A DNA stretch of 64,000 nucleotides, taken from positions 682,001-746,000 of the forward strand of contig NZ_JALGBZ010000002.1 of the NCBI RefSeq assembly GCF_023757625.1, written 5' to 3'. The DNA comes from Halomonas sp. S3-1-1. GTDB lineage: Bacteria; Pseudomonadota; Gammaproteobacteria; Pseudomonadales; Halomonadaceae. The number at the start of each line of letters is the position of its first letter. Position 1 is the first letter of the stretch. The notes below the pieces were generated by a model that was not told where the DNA came from, made no database searches, and saw nothing but the letters and a program-made list of their open reading frames with translations. Positions 44,326-53,217 of this stretch are shown here, piece by piece. The position numbers and the translations under genes are program-made.

Positions 44326-45717
44326 TTGAGTGCATCAGATGAAGTTAAGCGGTGGTTGAAACGGCATTGGTTCGATAGCCTGGAAAGTAGTAACGCCTCG
44401 CCGATATATCGTTGGGAGCTTGATTATCCTTCCCCGGATCGCGAAGCGCAGTTTTCGCCGTCTGGCCGTTTGGTTCAGGGATGGGTGCTGTTGAGTGATG
44501 CGTATCTATCACGGTTACAAGAGCTTCGGATCGTGGCCCAGTGGGATGATACCTATGAGCTTCGCTACCCTCTGAAAGTGAAGCGGCCCGACGTCATCGA
44601 GCGTATTCTGGAAGAAGACGCCACGGCTCATCCGCAGCATGAATGCGGTTATCGTTTTTCCGTCCCTTTTCATTTGACGAATTTCAAGCTCTGGCTGGAG
44701 CTAGGCGATGAGCGGTGGCTTCTCAGGAGTATCGACGTGGATGCCGGTGACGTACCCGCACTCACGACGTTGAAAGTGCTGGAAGGCAAAGAAGGATGGC
44801 TTTTTCTGGACAACGATACCAACGGGAGCGTCGATCAATACCGTGGTCACATGCGTTTGACCGAGCAAGGTCTTCGGCAGTGGCAGGGCTATCTCCAAGG
44901 GTTCCAGGCACTTGTGAAAAAACATGGTGCAACGGCTGCGTTACTGATTGCTCCTTCCAAGGAGAGTGTCATGGGGCCGCGCTATCATCCGTTGCCGGAG
45001 GGCGAAGGTGGGCCTATTTACCAACTGTTGGCGCTGCCCGAGGCCAGTAAGGCTGTCTATCCCGTTGCTGATTTGACCGCGTTGGGAGACAGTGCATTCA
45101 TTCGAACGGATACTCATTGGGCGCAGCAGGGAGCCATGGTGGCTACGAAAGCGTTGGCCAAAGCCTTGGGGCTCGAGCCTGACGCGGTCGATGCACTGTT
45201 TGAAAACGATGAGTATAAGACGCGACAGTTGGTGGGCGATCTTGGCAACAAATTCTCGCCAGAGCGTCAGTGCGATATTCAGGCGTTGACGTCGTTCAAT
45301 TACGTCAAGTTTCGCCATTTCGATAACGGGCTACCTAACTTTGGCCGCTGGTTGATCATGGTCAACCCCGATGCGCTAGCCTCTGCGACATGCCTGATAT
45401 TTGGTTCTTCGTCGAGCTACTCCATGTTGAATTACCTTTGCCGGCTATTTTCACACGTGGTATTCGTGCACACCGCCGGTAACCTGGACCCTGAGCTTAC
45501 GGGGGCCCTCCAGCCGGATTATTTGATCGTGCAAACCAATGCGCGTTTTGTCGTGCAGGTGCCCAAGGCTAAACAATCGCTAGCGGCGTTGATCGAGGAC
45601 AAGCGTGCACGCTTGTCCTCGGACGAGCAGGCACTCGTCGACAAGCGGAAGGTATTGGTCGATGAGCGCGACGAATTGGTCGATTCACTAGGGCTTTCCC
45701 CTTGGGTGGCGCTTTGA
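44326..45717 (+). CDS. AlgX/AlgJ-like SGNH acetyltransferase-type protein
   Basis: 463 residues from a TTG with AAGGAAG 7 bases upstream. Residues about 20-140 form a beta-rich module of the kind that precedes some glycosyltransferases (GRLVQGWVLLSD, KRPDVIERIL). Residues about 150-400 match the AlgX/AlgJ SGNH domain: EGWLFLDNDTN, IAPSKESV, catalytic-type DTHW (Asp262-His264) and the serine-rich FGSSSSYSMLNYL. Known relatives O-acetylate alginate in the periplasm, but here no signal peptide is seen, so a cytoplasmic role is suggested. A charged helical tail (about 425-455) ends it. Confidence 0.8.
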   Translation: MSASDEVKRWLKRHWFDSLESSNASPIYRWELDYPSPDREAQFSPSGRLVQGWVLLSDAYLSRLQELRIVAQWDDTYELRYPLKVKRPDVIERILEEDATAHPQHECGYRFSVPFHLTNFKLWLELGDERWLLRSIDVDAGDVPALTTLKVLEGKEGWLFLDNDTNGSVDQYRGHMRLTEQGLRQWQGYLQGFQALVKKHGATAALLIAPSKESVMGPRYHPLPEGEGGPIYQLLALPEASKAVYPVADLTALGDSAFIRTDTHWAQQGAMVATKALAKALGLEPDAVDALFENDEYKTRQLVGDLGNKFSPERQCDIQALTSFNYVKFRHFDNGLPNFGRWLIMVNPDALASATCLIFGSSSSYSMLNYLCRLFSHVVFVHTAGNLDPELTGALQPDYLIVQTNARFVVQVPKAKQSLAALIEDKRARLSSDEQALVDKRKVLVDERDELVDSLGLSPWVAL

Positions 45718-45822
45718 TGCGTTCATTCGAGTGTAGTGGCCGCGCCAGGCTGTTAACATGCGGGTTTTCAATCGTGAGGGGGTGTGTCGGTTCAATGAAC
45801 AAGCGCTGCAAAGAAGGATCTC

Positions 45823-48060
45823 ATGGCATCACTTGATAAACGATACCCGCATCACCGCTCGCCTCTGCGTTTTATTCCTTTACAGCATCTGGCGCCTACC
45901 CAACGCCCGGGTGAGTGGCAGGCGAGTGACAGCGAGCCGCTGTTCAAGCTGGAAGGGCAGCTACCCTGGGCGGGCTGGAACATGCTGGAAATCGCCTGCG
46001 ATCGTGATGTTAGCGGTATTGTGGCTACGCTGACCTTCGAATCCTCTCGTCGCAGCATTACGATCGATTTTCCCTTGCGTATGGGTAAAACCACCAAACG
46101 CTTGGTGTTCGTGCCTTGGGGAGTAAAAAAGGTCACCCTTAAGCCCTCCCATGTAGCCTGCAGGTTCTCCTACAGCCACTTTCGGTTCGTTTGGTTAACG
46201 CCTGCTTTCGCTTACAACCGATTGTTACAGCGTTTGGTCAGTACGCATCAGCATTACCGGGATATGACGCTGGACGAGGTGCAGGCTAGCCTCAAGCAGC
46301 AAGCTCGCAAGCAAAGCCGTAAATGGCAATCGCTGGCGCGTGAGGATTACGACAGTACCTTTATCAGTATGTCGACCCGGCGCCACTATCAACAATGGAT
46401 TCAACAGATCGAGCAGCGCCGCGCGCCGGATGAACACGAGGTAGTACCCTACAAGAGCTTTGCCTGTAGCGTAGTGGTGGCGGGTGTCAACGACCAAAAG
46501 CAGTCGGCCAAGCAGCTCAAAAAGATGCTATACCCCACCCTTGCCAGTATTGCCGAACAGTCGCTTTCTCCCCACAAGGCGTTTTTGCTGCTTTCGCCGC
46601 GCCAACATCGGCGCTTGGCAGCCTGGTTGAGCGAGTGGCAGCACGAACTGGCGTTTGTCGAGATCATCGAAACGTCGTCGTTGTCGATCGCCCAGCAGCG
46701 CAGTGAGGCCTTGCAGCTCGTTGCAACTGACTGGGTGTACTTTCTTCGCCCCGGTGACCGCTTGGCGGATAATGCACTTTATCAAACCGCTCGCATTGCG
46801 GCGGATAACCCCGCCGCCCAGGTCTTGGTTGCCGATGAGGACGGCTTGGATGAGCATGGCGTTCGACACTCACCTCAGTTCAAGCCGGCATACAACGTCG
46901 ATTTCTTGTACTCCACCCCTTACATGGGGCGCGCAGTATGCTATCGCTGTACGGTATTGAAATCGTCGCCCTTGGCGGCCGATGAGGAAAACGCGCAAAA
47001 CCCGGATTGGCTCGATTATGCCCAGCTTTTAAGCATCACGCGTCAAACGGCTTTCCAACCGGCCTGGTTTGCTCACGTGCCGCATATTGCATACCACGGC
47101 GCGCATAGCGGTTTCGACACAAACTTTGTAGCGCTCATAAAGCACCATTTTGAAGCACTAGGGGTTTCTACCCGCGTGAGTGACGGGCTATTACCCGGAA
47201 CCCAGCGCGTGCAGTGGCCCATGCCGACCCCCGAGCCGCTGGTCAGTCTACTGGTACCCACGCGCGATGGAGTACATATTCTGCGTCCCTGCGTGGATGC
47301 GCTGCTCGAACGTACTGATTACACTCATTTCGAGTTACTAATTCTCGATAACCAGAGCAGTTGTAAAGAGACGCTTGCTTATCTGAAGGCCGTTGAGGCG
47401 AGTGACTCGCGGGTGAGGGTGATTCATTATGACCACCCGTTCAATTACTCCTCGATCAACAATTTCGGCGCCGCTCAGGCAAAGGGCAGCATCATCGGGT
47501 TGATCAACAACGATGTAGAGCCCACCGAGGGCACCTGGTTGACCGAAATGGTCGAGCAGGTTTCGCGCCCTGAGATCGGCTGCGTAGGCGCCAAACTTTA
47601 TTATCCCAATGATACCGTTCAGCACGGCGGCGTCATTTTGGGCTTGGGCGGTATGGCCGGCCACTCGCACCGGTTTTTCCAGCGCGATGATGACGGCTAC
47701 ATGGGCCGCCTTAAAATCACGCAGAACCTATCGGCCGTAACCGCTGCTTGCCTGCTGCTACGTAAATCCGTCTTCGATGAGGTGGGCGGGCTTAACGAAA
47801 CGCATCTAGCCGTGGCTTACAACGATGTGGATCTGTGTATCAAGGTACGCGAAGCGGGCTATCGCAACCTGTGGACCCCTTACGCCGCGCTTTATCACCA
47901 CGAGTCGATTTCCCGTGGGGCGGACAACACGCCCGAGAAACGCGCCCGCTGGCTCAGGGAGTTTGCCTACATGCGTAAGTCCTGGGGCGAACTTCTGGAC
48001 AGCGACCCGGCCTATAACCCCAACTTGACGCTGGTGCATGAGGATTTTTCGCTGCGGTGA
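45823..48060 (+). CDS. glycosyltransferase with two GT2 domains
   Basis: 745 residues. An N-terminal beta-sandwich-like module (about 15-140, WAGWNMLEIACDRD) is followed by a first GT2-like domain (about 209-400; SLSIAQQRSEALQLV, YFLRPGDRLADNALY, VADEDGLDEHG) and a second, canonical GT2 domain (about 466-690; SLLVPTRDGVHILRPCVDALL, LLILDNQSS, INNDVEP, YNDVDLCIKVREAGYR). The arrangement is that of RfbC/WsaE-like rhamnan and O-antigen transferases. DNA between 45718 and 45822 shows no gene. The 3' side runs into a heptamer tract. Confidence 0.88.
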   Translation: MASLDKRYPHHRSPLRFIPLQHLAPTQRPGEWQASDSEPLFKLEGQLPWAGWNMLEIACDRDVSGIVATLTFESSRRSITIDFPLRMGKTTKRLVFVPWGVKKVTLKPSHVACRFSYSHFRFVWLTPAFAYNRLLQRLVSTHQHYRDMTLDEVQASLKQQARKQSRKWQSLAREDYDSTFISMSTRRHYQQWIQQIEQRRAPDEHEVVPYKSFACSVVVAGVNDQKQSAKQLKKMLYPTLASIAEQSLSPHKAFLLLSPRQHRRLAAWLSEWQHELAFVEIIETSSLSIAQQRSEALQLVATDWVYFLRPGDRLADNALYQTARIAADNPAAQVLVADEDGLDEHGVRHSPQFKPAYNVDFLYSTPYMGRAVCYRCTVLKSSPLAADEENAQNPDWLDYAQLLSITRQTAFQPAWFAHVPHIAYHGAHSGFDTNFVALIKHHFEALGVSTRVSDGLLPGTQRVQWPMPTPEPLVSLLVPTRDGVHILRPCVDALLERTDYTHFELLILDNQSSCKETLAYLKAVEASDSRVRVIHYDHPFNYSSINNFGAAQAKGSIIGLINNDVEPTEGTWLTEMVEQVSRPEIGCVGAKLYYPNDTVQHGGVILGLGGMAGHSHRFFQRDDDGYMGRLKITQNLSAVTAACLLLRKSVFDEVGGLNETHLAVAYNDVDLCIKVREAGYRNLWTPYAALYHHESISRGADNTPEKRARWLREFAYMRKSWGELLDSDPAYNPNLTLVHEDFSLR

Positions 48061-48070
48061 TTGCCTGGTT

Positions 48071-48125
48071 AGTTGTGAGTTGTGAGTTGTGAATCGTGAA
48101 TCGTGAATGGCGGGTCTTGTATGGT
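48071..48125 (+). repeat. heptamer repeat tract at start of GT gene
   Basis: Register of 7: two GAGTTGT, two GAATCGT, GAATGGC and then degenerate units continuing through the ATG at 48121. The tract therefore contributes the translation start region of the next gene. Confidence 0.75.
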
Positions 48126-49155
48126 GAGCGGTAAGCGCTGGAGTGTGTTGAGCGATGGGGCAAAGCCAACCGAGGATGTTTACGTTCTTGCCTCGGCGGC
48201 GCCGCGACTCGATGCTCGTGTTCGGCGCGTTACCGCCTCACGTTCGAAGGCGTTGGCTTGGTGGCAGCGGTGGCGTTATCTGTCGCGATTGAACGGGCAT
48301 CATTTGATTGTATGTCGTTCGCTGTCGGCAACATGGATAGAGTGGTTGGAGCGTTATCGTCACCGGTTGGGCTCGATCGTTTATCTCATCGATGATGATA
48401 TACCCGCCGCTGCGGCGGACAGCCAGTTGCCCCCGGCCTATCGAGAGCGAATGGCGAGCATTGCGGCGCTTCAGCCGCGGTTGTTCGCCTTGGCAGACAC
48501 GGTCGTTGCCTGTAGCCCTCAATTGAAGCGTTGCCTTGCAACTGCCCATACCAACGTTCAGGTACTCACGCCGCCCTTGCTGGCGCCGCTTCCTTCTCTC
48601 GCGCATTTCGAAAGCGCGCCGAGTCGAGAAACGCCGTGGCGGATAGGCTTTCATGGCACCCGCGCTCATTTGTCAGATCTCGAACATATCGCCCTCGCGC
48701 TTGTTGAGTTGCAAACCGGGCGACGCGATACCGAGCTCGAAATCATGTTAGGCAGCTATACCCCCAGCGCACTTGCCAAATTACCCCGAGTCGAAACGCC
48801 CAAGCCGTTGGGCTGGCCAGCCTTTCAAACCTACCAGCGTAGCCGGCGCCTTCATATTGGGCTGTCGCCGCTGTGGGGTTCGCCTTTCAATGCCGGTAAG
48901 TCCTTTATCAAGTTTCTCGATATTGCCGCTATGGGGGGCGTAGGGGTCTACTCCAATCGTTATCCCTACACCGAAGTGGTGCGTCACGGCGAAAACGGGC
49001 TATTGGTGGAGGATGATGCTAACCAATGGCACGCCGCTATAAGCTATCTGCTGGATAACCCCAGAGATGCCGCGCGAATGGCTCACCAGGCCTCAATCGA
49101 TGCCAGTAATATTGGTGATCCTGCCCGTGCCGCTGACTTCTGGGCGAACTTTTAG
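48121..49155 (+). CDS. putative GT-B glycosyltransferase
   Basis: 344 residues from the ATG at 48121; a GTG at 48103 lies within the repeat tract. The C-terminal half has the GT4-like pattern: WRIGFHGTRAHLSDLEHI (about 177-194), FNAGKSFIKFLDIAAMGGVGVYS (about 259-281) and HGENGLLVEDD (about 290-300). The N-terminal half has YLIDDDIPA (about 88-96), common in capsule transferases of this group. No membrane segments. It is the last glycosyltransferase gene of the plus-strand series. Donor and acceptor are unknown. Confidence 0.75.
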   Translation: MVSGKRWSVLSDGAKPTEDVYVLASAAPRLDARVRRVTASRSKALAWWQRWRYLSRLNGHHLIVCRSLSATWIEWLERYRHRLGSIVYLIDDDIPAAAADSQLPPAYRERMASIAALQPRLFALADTVVACSPQLKRCLATAHTNVQVLTPPLLAPLPSLAHFESAPSRETPWRIGFHGTRAHLSDLEHIALALVELQTGRRDTELEIMLGSYTPSALAKLPRVETPKPLGWPAFQTYQRSRRLHIGLSPLWGSPFNAGKSFIKFLDIAAMGGVGVYSNRYPYTEVVRHGENGLLVEDDANQWHAAISYLLDNPRDAARMAHQASIDASNIGDPARAADFWANF

Positions 49156-49246
49156 GTTTACGCTATCTGCTAGGCGTTCGCGAGCTGAAGCTCTCCACAT
49201 TTTTTCTTGAGGTGTAGTGTTTGAATTGGGTGGCACCCCAGGCAGG

Positions 49247-49270
49247 TCGCTGGCTAGCGCCTGCTCCTAC
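49247..49270 (-). repeat. REP-like element, inverted
   Basis: On the minus strand it begins GTAGGAGC and continues with an AGGCGCTAGCCAGCGA palindrome. Near-identical copies lie at 7475 and 52020. Confidence 0.7.
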
Positions 49271-49294
49271 GGTAAGGGTGTATGGGGCGCTGTT

Positions 49295-49336
49295 GTAGGA
49301 GCCCAATTCATTGGGCGAACGGCGCCGGCAGGCGCC
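49295..49336 (+). repeat. REP-like element
   Basis: GTAGGAGC head, then hairpin CCCAATTCATTGGG identical to that at 7414-7427, then a GGCGCCGGCAGGCGCC hairpin. It forms an inverted pair with 49247-49270. Confidence 0.7.
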
Positions 49337-49474
49337 TTGAGTGCGCCATCTTACTGGTTGAAGCCTGCTTCCAAGGGCGTGTCGGAATGGCAAAGGGTTT
49401 TAGGGTTTCATGTATCGTTCGTAGTAAACTCTTTCCCATTGGATTACCACACTTTATAGGCTAAGGAGACACGC

Positions 49475-51064
49475 GTGGACGCTATCGTCGAGGCATTTCA
49501 TCGAGAAACTCCGAATGCGGCGGTGGCTGCTGAGCGGGTGGCTTTTGGTACGTCCGGGCACCGGGGGCGCGCTTTGGATCGCACCTTCAACGCCGCGCAT
49601 ATCTGGGCGATCACCCAAGCGGTGGTGGATTACCGTTCGGATGCCGGCTACAAAGGGCCGCTTTTTTTAGGTTTGGACACCCACGCGCTATCTCGGCCGG
49701 CTTGGGAGTGCGCGCTTCAGGTGCTGGCGGCCAACAATGTGGAGGTTAATGTCGAAAAAGACCGTGGCTATACCGCCACGCCACTCGTTAGCCACGCTAT
49801 TTTGCAACACAACGCTAACGTTAACGCGCCCCGGGCCGACGGCCTGATCATTACGCCCTCGCACAATCCGCCGGAAGATGGCGGCATCAAGTATAACCCC
49901 TACCACGGCGGCCCGGCGGATACCGATGCCACTGACTGGATCGAAGCGCGCGCCAATGAGTACCTCACACGAATCGATGACGTTCCGCGCGTTTCGCTCG
50001 ACGAGGCGCTGGCGCACGCCACCGAGTTCGACTTCACCGGGCTGTATGTCGCCAACCTGCCTCAGGTCATCGATATCGAGGCGATAGAGAAGGCTGGATT
50101 ACTGCTGGGCGCAGACCCCATGGGTGGAACGGCGCTGCCGGTGTGGCAGGCCATTTTCATGCGCTACGCGATCAGCATTGAGGTGGTCAACACCACCGTG
50201 GATGAAAGCTTCTCCTTCATGCCGCCGGATCATGACGGTAAAACGCGCATGGACTGCTCGAGCCCGGCCGCCATGGCGAACCTGCTCGAGATCAAGGACC
50301 GCTTCGATATCGCCTTCGGTAACGACCCGGACGCCGACAGGCACGGCATCGTCGACGCTGGCGGCTTGATGAACCCCAATCACTTTCTGGCTGTGTGTGT
50401 CGATTATCTCTTGAGCTATCGTCCGCAGTGGCCCAGTCACGGGGAAGGCGCGCTCAAAATTGGTAAAACCCTGGTGTCGTCTTCGATGATCGATAGAGTC
50501 GTGTCTTCTCACGGGCGCGAGCTTTTTGAGGTGCCGGTGGGATTCAAATGGTTCGTCGACGGCCTTTATAAGGGCTACTTGGGTTTTGGTGGTGAAGAAA
50601 GCGCTGGCGCCAGCTTGCTCACTCGTGATGGAAGGCCCTGGTCGACGGATAAGGACGGCATCGCGCTTTGCCTGCTGGCCGCGGAAATCCTGGCAGTAAC
50701 GGGTAAGACACCGAGCGCTTATTACTCGGAGCTCACTAAGCGTTTGGGCACTCCGCACTATAAACGGGTCGATACCGCCTGTTCGTTTGAAGAAAAAGCG
50801 GCCTTCAAAAAGTTGAGTGCCGAAAGCATCAAGGCTCAAATGTTGGCGGGCGATGCCATAACCAGGGTTTTGGTAACGGCACCGGGCAACGGTGCCAGTA
50901 TTGGCGGGCTCAAGGTAATGACTGATAGTGGCTGGTTCGCTGCGCGCCCCAGCGGCACCGAGTCGCTTTATAAGGTGTATGCGGAAAGCTTCAAAAGCGA
51001 AGCGCATCTGGATGAGTTGATTCAAAGCGCCCAAGAGCTACTATCAAGCGTATTGAAAGGTTAA
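49475..51064 (+). CDS. pgm: phosphoglucomutase (alpha-D-glucose specific)
   Basis: 529 residues, slightly shorter than E. coli Pgm (546). It interconverts glucose-6-phosphate and glucose-1-phosphate, feeding GalU and RmlA. GTG start with AAGGAG 6 bases upstream. FGTSGHRG (near 25-32), phosphoserine Ser129 in TPSHNPPEDGGIKYNP, Mg loop GNDPDADR (near 283-290), GFGGEESAGAS and RPSGTESLYKVY are all present. It is followed by galU, as expected for UDP-glucose supply. Confidence 0.96.
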   Translation: MDAIVEAFHRETPNAAVAAERVAFGTSGHRGRALDRTFNAAHIWAITQAVVDYRSDAGYKGPLFLGLDTHALSRPAWECALQVLAANNVEVNVEKDRGYTATPLVSHAILQHNANVNAPRADGLIITPSHNPPEDGGIKYNPYHGGPADTDATDWIEARANEYLTRIDDVPRVSLDEALAHATEFDFTGLYVANLPQVIDIEAIEKAGLLLGADPMGGTALPVWQAIFMRYAISIEVVNTTVDESFSFMPPDHDGKTRMDCSSPAAMANLLEIKDRFDIAFGNDPDADRHGIVDAGGLMNPNHFLAVCVDYLLSYRPQWPSHGEGALKIGKTLVSSSMIDRVVSSHGRELFEVPVGFKWFVDGLYKGYLGFGGEESAGASLLTRDGRPWSTDKDGIALCLLAAEILAVTGKTPSAYYSELTKRLGTPHYKRVDTACSFEEKAAFKKLSAESIKAQMLAGDAITRVLVTAPGNGASIGGLKVMTDSGWFAARPSGTESLYKVYAESFKSEAHLDELIQSAQELLSSVLKG

Positions 51065-51149
51065 ATCAGCACCCCGGGCGCTACGTCAGTTGGATCAACG
51101 TACATGATTTTTAAACGTGTCAAAAAATCGTATTAAAAAGGATGATTAG

Positions 51150-52004
51150 ATGACTCAGGTCCGTAAGGCCGTTATTCCTGTTGCGGGATTTGGAACGCGT
51201 CTGCTGCCCATCAGCAAGGCAATCCCCAAGGAGATGGTGCCGGTGGTCGACCGCCCGCTGATTCAGCACGTCGTGGAAGAAGCGCTGGCGGCGGGAATCA
51301 ACGAGATTATTCTGGTGACCCGCACGGGGAAATCAGCCATCGAGGACCACTTCGATGCCCACTTCGAGCTCGAGCACTCGCTGGCCGATAAGGGCAAGGA
51401 TGCACTGCTTGAAACGCTTTCCGCCATCGCGCCTCCTAAGCTCAAGATCACCAGCGTACGCCAAGCCAACGCCAAGGGGCTGGGCCATGCCATTCACTGC
51501 GCAGCCCACCTGCTGGATGACGGTGAGCCCTTCGCGGTGATCTTGCCCGACGTTCTGGTGAAGCCTCAGGTAGGCAGCCAAGAGTGCGATTTGGGCAGCA
51601 TGGTCGAGCGCTGGGACGCTCAAGGCGCTTCGCAGATCATGGTAGAAGCCGTGGCTCAGGAAGAGGTGTACCGCTACGGTATCGTCGACTGTGATGAACC
51701 CAAAGCGGGGGAGAGTGCCGACATGCGCGGTGTGGTTGAAAAACCCAAGCCTGAACAAGCGCCGTCGCGGCTGTCTGTCATTGGCCGCTACGTTTTGCCG
51801 TACCGCATCATGGAGCTATTGGCCGACCAGCCTCCCGGGGCCGGCAACGAAATCCAGCTCACTGACGCCATCGACCGGCTCATGCAGGAGGGGCAAACCG
51901 TTCAGGCATTTCGTATGCATGGGCGTACTTTCGACTGCGGTCATATCGAAGGGTGGCTGCAGGCCAATACGACGCTCGCCCGCGAAGCCGGCTTCGATAT
52001 TTAA
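51150..52004 (+). CDS. galU: UTP-glucose-1-phosphate uridylyltransferase
   Basis: 284 residues. It makes UDP-glucose from UTP and glucose-1-phosphate, the substrate of Ugd. AVIPVAGFGTRLLPISKAIPKEM (split around residues 8-30), VDRPLIQHVVEEA, GLGHAIHCA (near 111-119), ILPDVLV (near 131-137) and VEKPKP (near 199-204) are typical of GalU. AAAAAGGA lies about 7-10 bases before the ATG. Nothing unusual in the protein. Confidence 0.96.
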   Translation: MTQVRKAVIPVAGFGTRLLPISKAIPKEMVPVVDRPLIQHVVEEALAAGINEIILVTRTGKSAIEDHFDAHFELEHSLADKGKDALLETLSAIAPPKLKITSVRQANAKGLGHAIHCAAHLLDDGEPFAVILPDVLVKPQVGSQECDLGSMVERWDAQGASQIMVEAVAQEEVYRYGIVDCDEPKAGESADMRGVVEKPKPEQAPSRLSVIGRYVLPYRIMELLADQPPGAGNEIQLTDAIDRLMQEGQTVQAFRMHGRTFDCGHIEGWLQANTTLAREAGFDI

Positions 52005-52019
52005 GCTGCCGTTGAGAGG

Positions 52020-52043
52020 TCGCTGGCTTGCGCCTGCTCCTAC
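52020..52043 (-). repeat. REP-like element, inverted
   Basis: TCGCTGGCTTGCGCCTGCTC followed by CTAC. Same family as 49247 with one change in the palindrome. A weaker second palindrome (GGCAAGGC / GCCTTCCC, about 52065-52085) follows, like the second hairpin at 7407. Confidence 0.65.
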
Positions 52044-52106
52044 GGGGGTAGGGGGTTTTAGGGCCGGCAAGGCATTAGCCTTCCCGGGAGAAAAAAGGAA
52101 GTGGTG

Positions 52107-53165
52107 ATGAAGGCGTTAGCGCGATACCTGGTATGGGGTGGGGAGGTTTTTACCGGGGCCAAGTCCTTTAAGGCGAATCCCGTTCTGGGTAGTCATCGGC
52201 TAAACCGCTACGGGCTTCATGCTGCTCGTGTTTGGTGCGGGTACTGGATGACGCGTCTGCGCATGGCGATGCTGGCTCCCGGCGTTCCGAAAGCCGATCG
52301 AAAGCAGTTTGTCGATAAAGGTTTCGTGCTCAAGGAGAACTATCTTTCTGAGGCGCAGTTTACCTCACTGGTCGATGCCATCGCCCGCTTCGAGGGTGAG
52401 ATTCGTGAATGCTGTCAGGGCGATGCCCGCACTCACCGAATCTTGCTGACTCCTGAGGTGTTAAGCGCCGTACCCGAGGTTAGGGAGGTGCTGGAATACC
52501 CCACATTGAAGCGTCTTTTTCGCTACTGCAGCGGCCATGCACGCCTGCCGATTTGCCATATCGAGAACGTGCTCAACGACCCGGTCGAGCCTGGCGTGAG
52601 GCGCGATCCGCAAAAAAATCTGCATATCGACACTTTCCAACCGACCATGAAATTCTGGCTCTACCTTGAAGAGGTGAGCGCAAAAAACGGCCCGTTCGTT
52701 TTTGTGCCCGGCTCCAACCGCCCAGACCGCGATCGTTTGAAGTGGGAATATGAGATGAGCCTTCAGGCGAGCCGTCACGCGGATCATTACACCGCCAGCG
52801 GCTCTTTTCGCGTAGGGCCCAAAGATGCCGCGCGGTTGGGTAGCGAAGGGCCTCGTGCTTTTTGCGTCAAGGCCAATACGCTATTGATCGCCAACACGTT
52901 TGGTATCCACGCGCGGGGCGATGCCGAGCCCGGTAGTTCGCGGCTAGCACTGTGGGGCATGAGCCGCACCAATCCCTTTTTGCCATTGCCCGGCTTTGGG
53001 TTTGGGTATTTCAACCGCTTGCAGTATCGGGTGCTCACTCGCATGCGTCATCGAGACGATAAAAAGGCGGCCGCCCGCGGTACGCAGTCGTCCTGGCACC
53101 GTATCGAGCAGACGCGCATTATCGATACGCCGTCCACCGTGGACTTGGTAAAGGAGACCAGGTGA
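52107..53165 (+). CDS. phytanoyl-CoA dioxygenase (PhyH) family protein
   Basis: 352 residues from the ATG at 52107 with AAGGAA 6 bases upstream; GTGs at 52101 and 52104 are alternatives. The Fe(II)/2-oxoglutarate site is visible: HID in NLHIDTFQP (about 174-176) and a distal His in ANTFGIHARG (about 272). Residues 130-290 make the double-stranded beta-helix core with KNGPFVFVPGSNRPD. Such enzymes hydroxylate small molecules, lipids or sugars; the substrate here is unknown. As the last plus-strand gene it faces rfaH, with only 34 bases between stops. A role in modifying a capsule sugar or its lipid anchor is inferred from context. Confidence 0.85.
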   Translation: MKALARYLVWGGEVFTGAKSFKANPVLGSHRLNRYGLHAARVWCGYWMTRLRMAMLAPGVPKADRKQFVDKGFVLKENYLSEAQFTSLVDAIARFEGEIRECCQGDARTHRILLTPEVLSAVPEVREVLEYPTLKRLFRYCSGHARLPICHIENVLNDPVEPGVRRDPQKNLHIDTFQPTMKFWLYLEEVSAKNGPFVFVPGSNRPDRDRLKWEYEMSLQASRHADHYTASGSFRVGPKDAARLGSEGPRAFCVKANTLLIANTFGIHARGDAEPGSSRLALWGMSRTNPFLPLPGFGFGYFNRLQYRVLTRMRHRDDKKAAARGTQSSWHRIEQTRIIDTPSTVDLVKETR

Positions 53166-53187
53166 TACAGGAAACAGGAGGCTTCGA

Positions 53188-53217
53188 CTCGAGAAGCGTT
53201 TAATTCGACTTCTCGAG
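53188..53217. terminator. rfaH: hairpin between convergent genes
   Basis: A perfect 9-bp stem (CTCGAGAAG, 53188-53196, with CTTCTCGAG, 53209-53217) spans the rfaH stop codon. Neither strand has a good T run, so it may be a weak bidirectional terminator or mRNA-end stabiliser. Confidence 0.35.

Larger units (their letters stand above)
49156..49474. other. intergenic region with inverted REP-like pair
   Basis: 319 bases between a glycosyltransferase gene and pgm. It holds two REP-like elements facing each other (49247-49270 and 49295-49336). The rest shows no gene, RNA or clear promoter; AAGGAG at 49463-49468 serves pgm. Open frames crossing it are made of repeat sequence. Confidence 0.6.

Noticed and set aside
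50099..51034. 311-codon minus-strand open frame opposite pgm
   Set aside because: Antisense shadow of pgm, whose motifs are intact on the plus strand.
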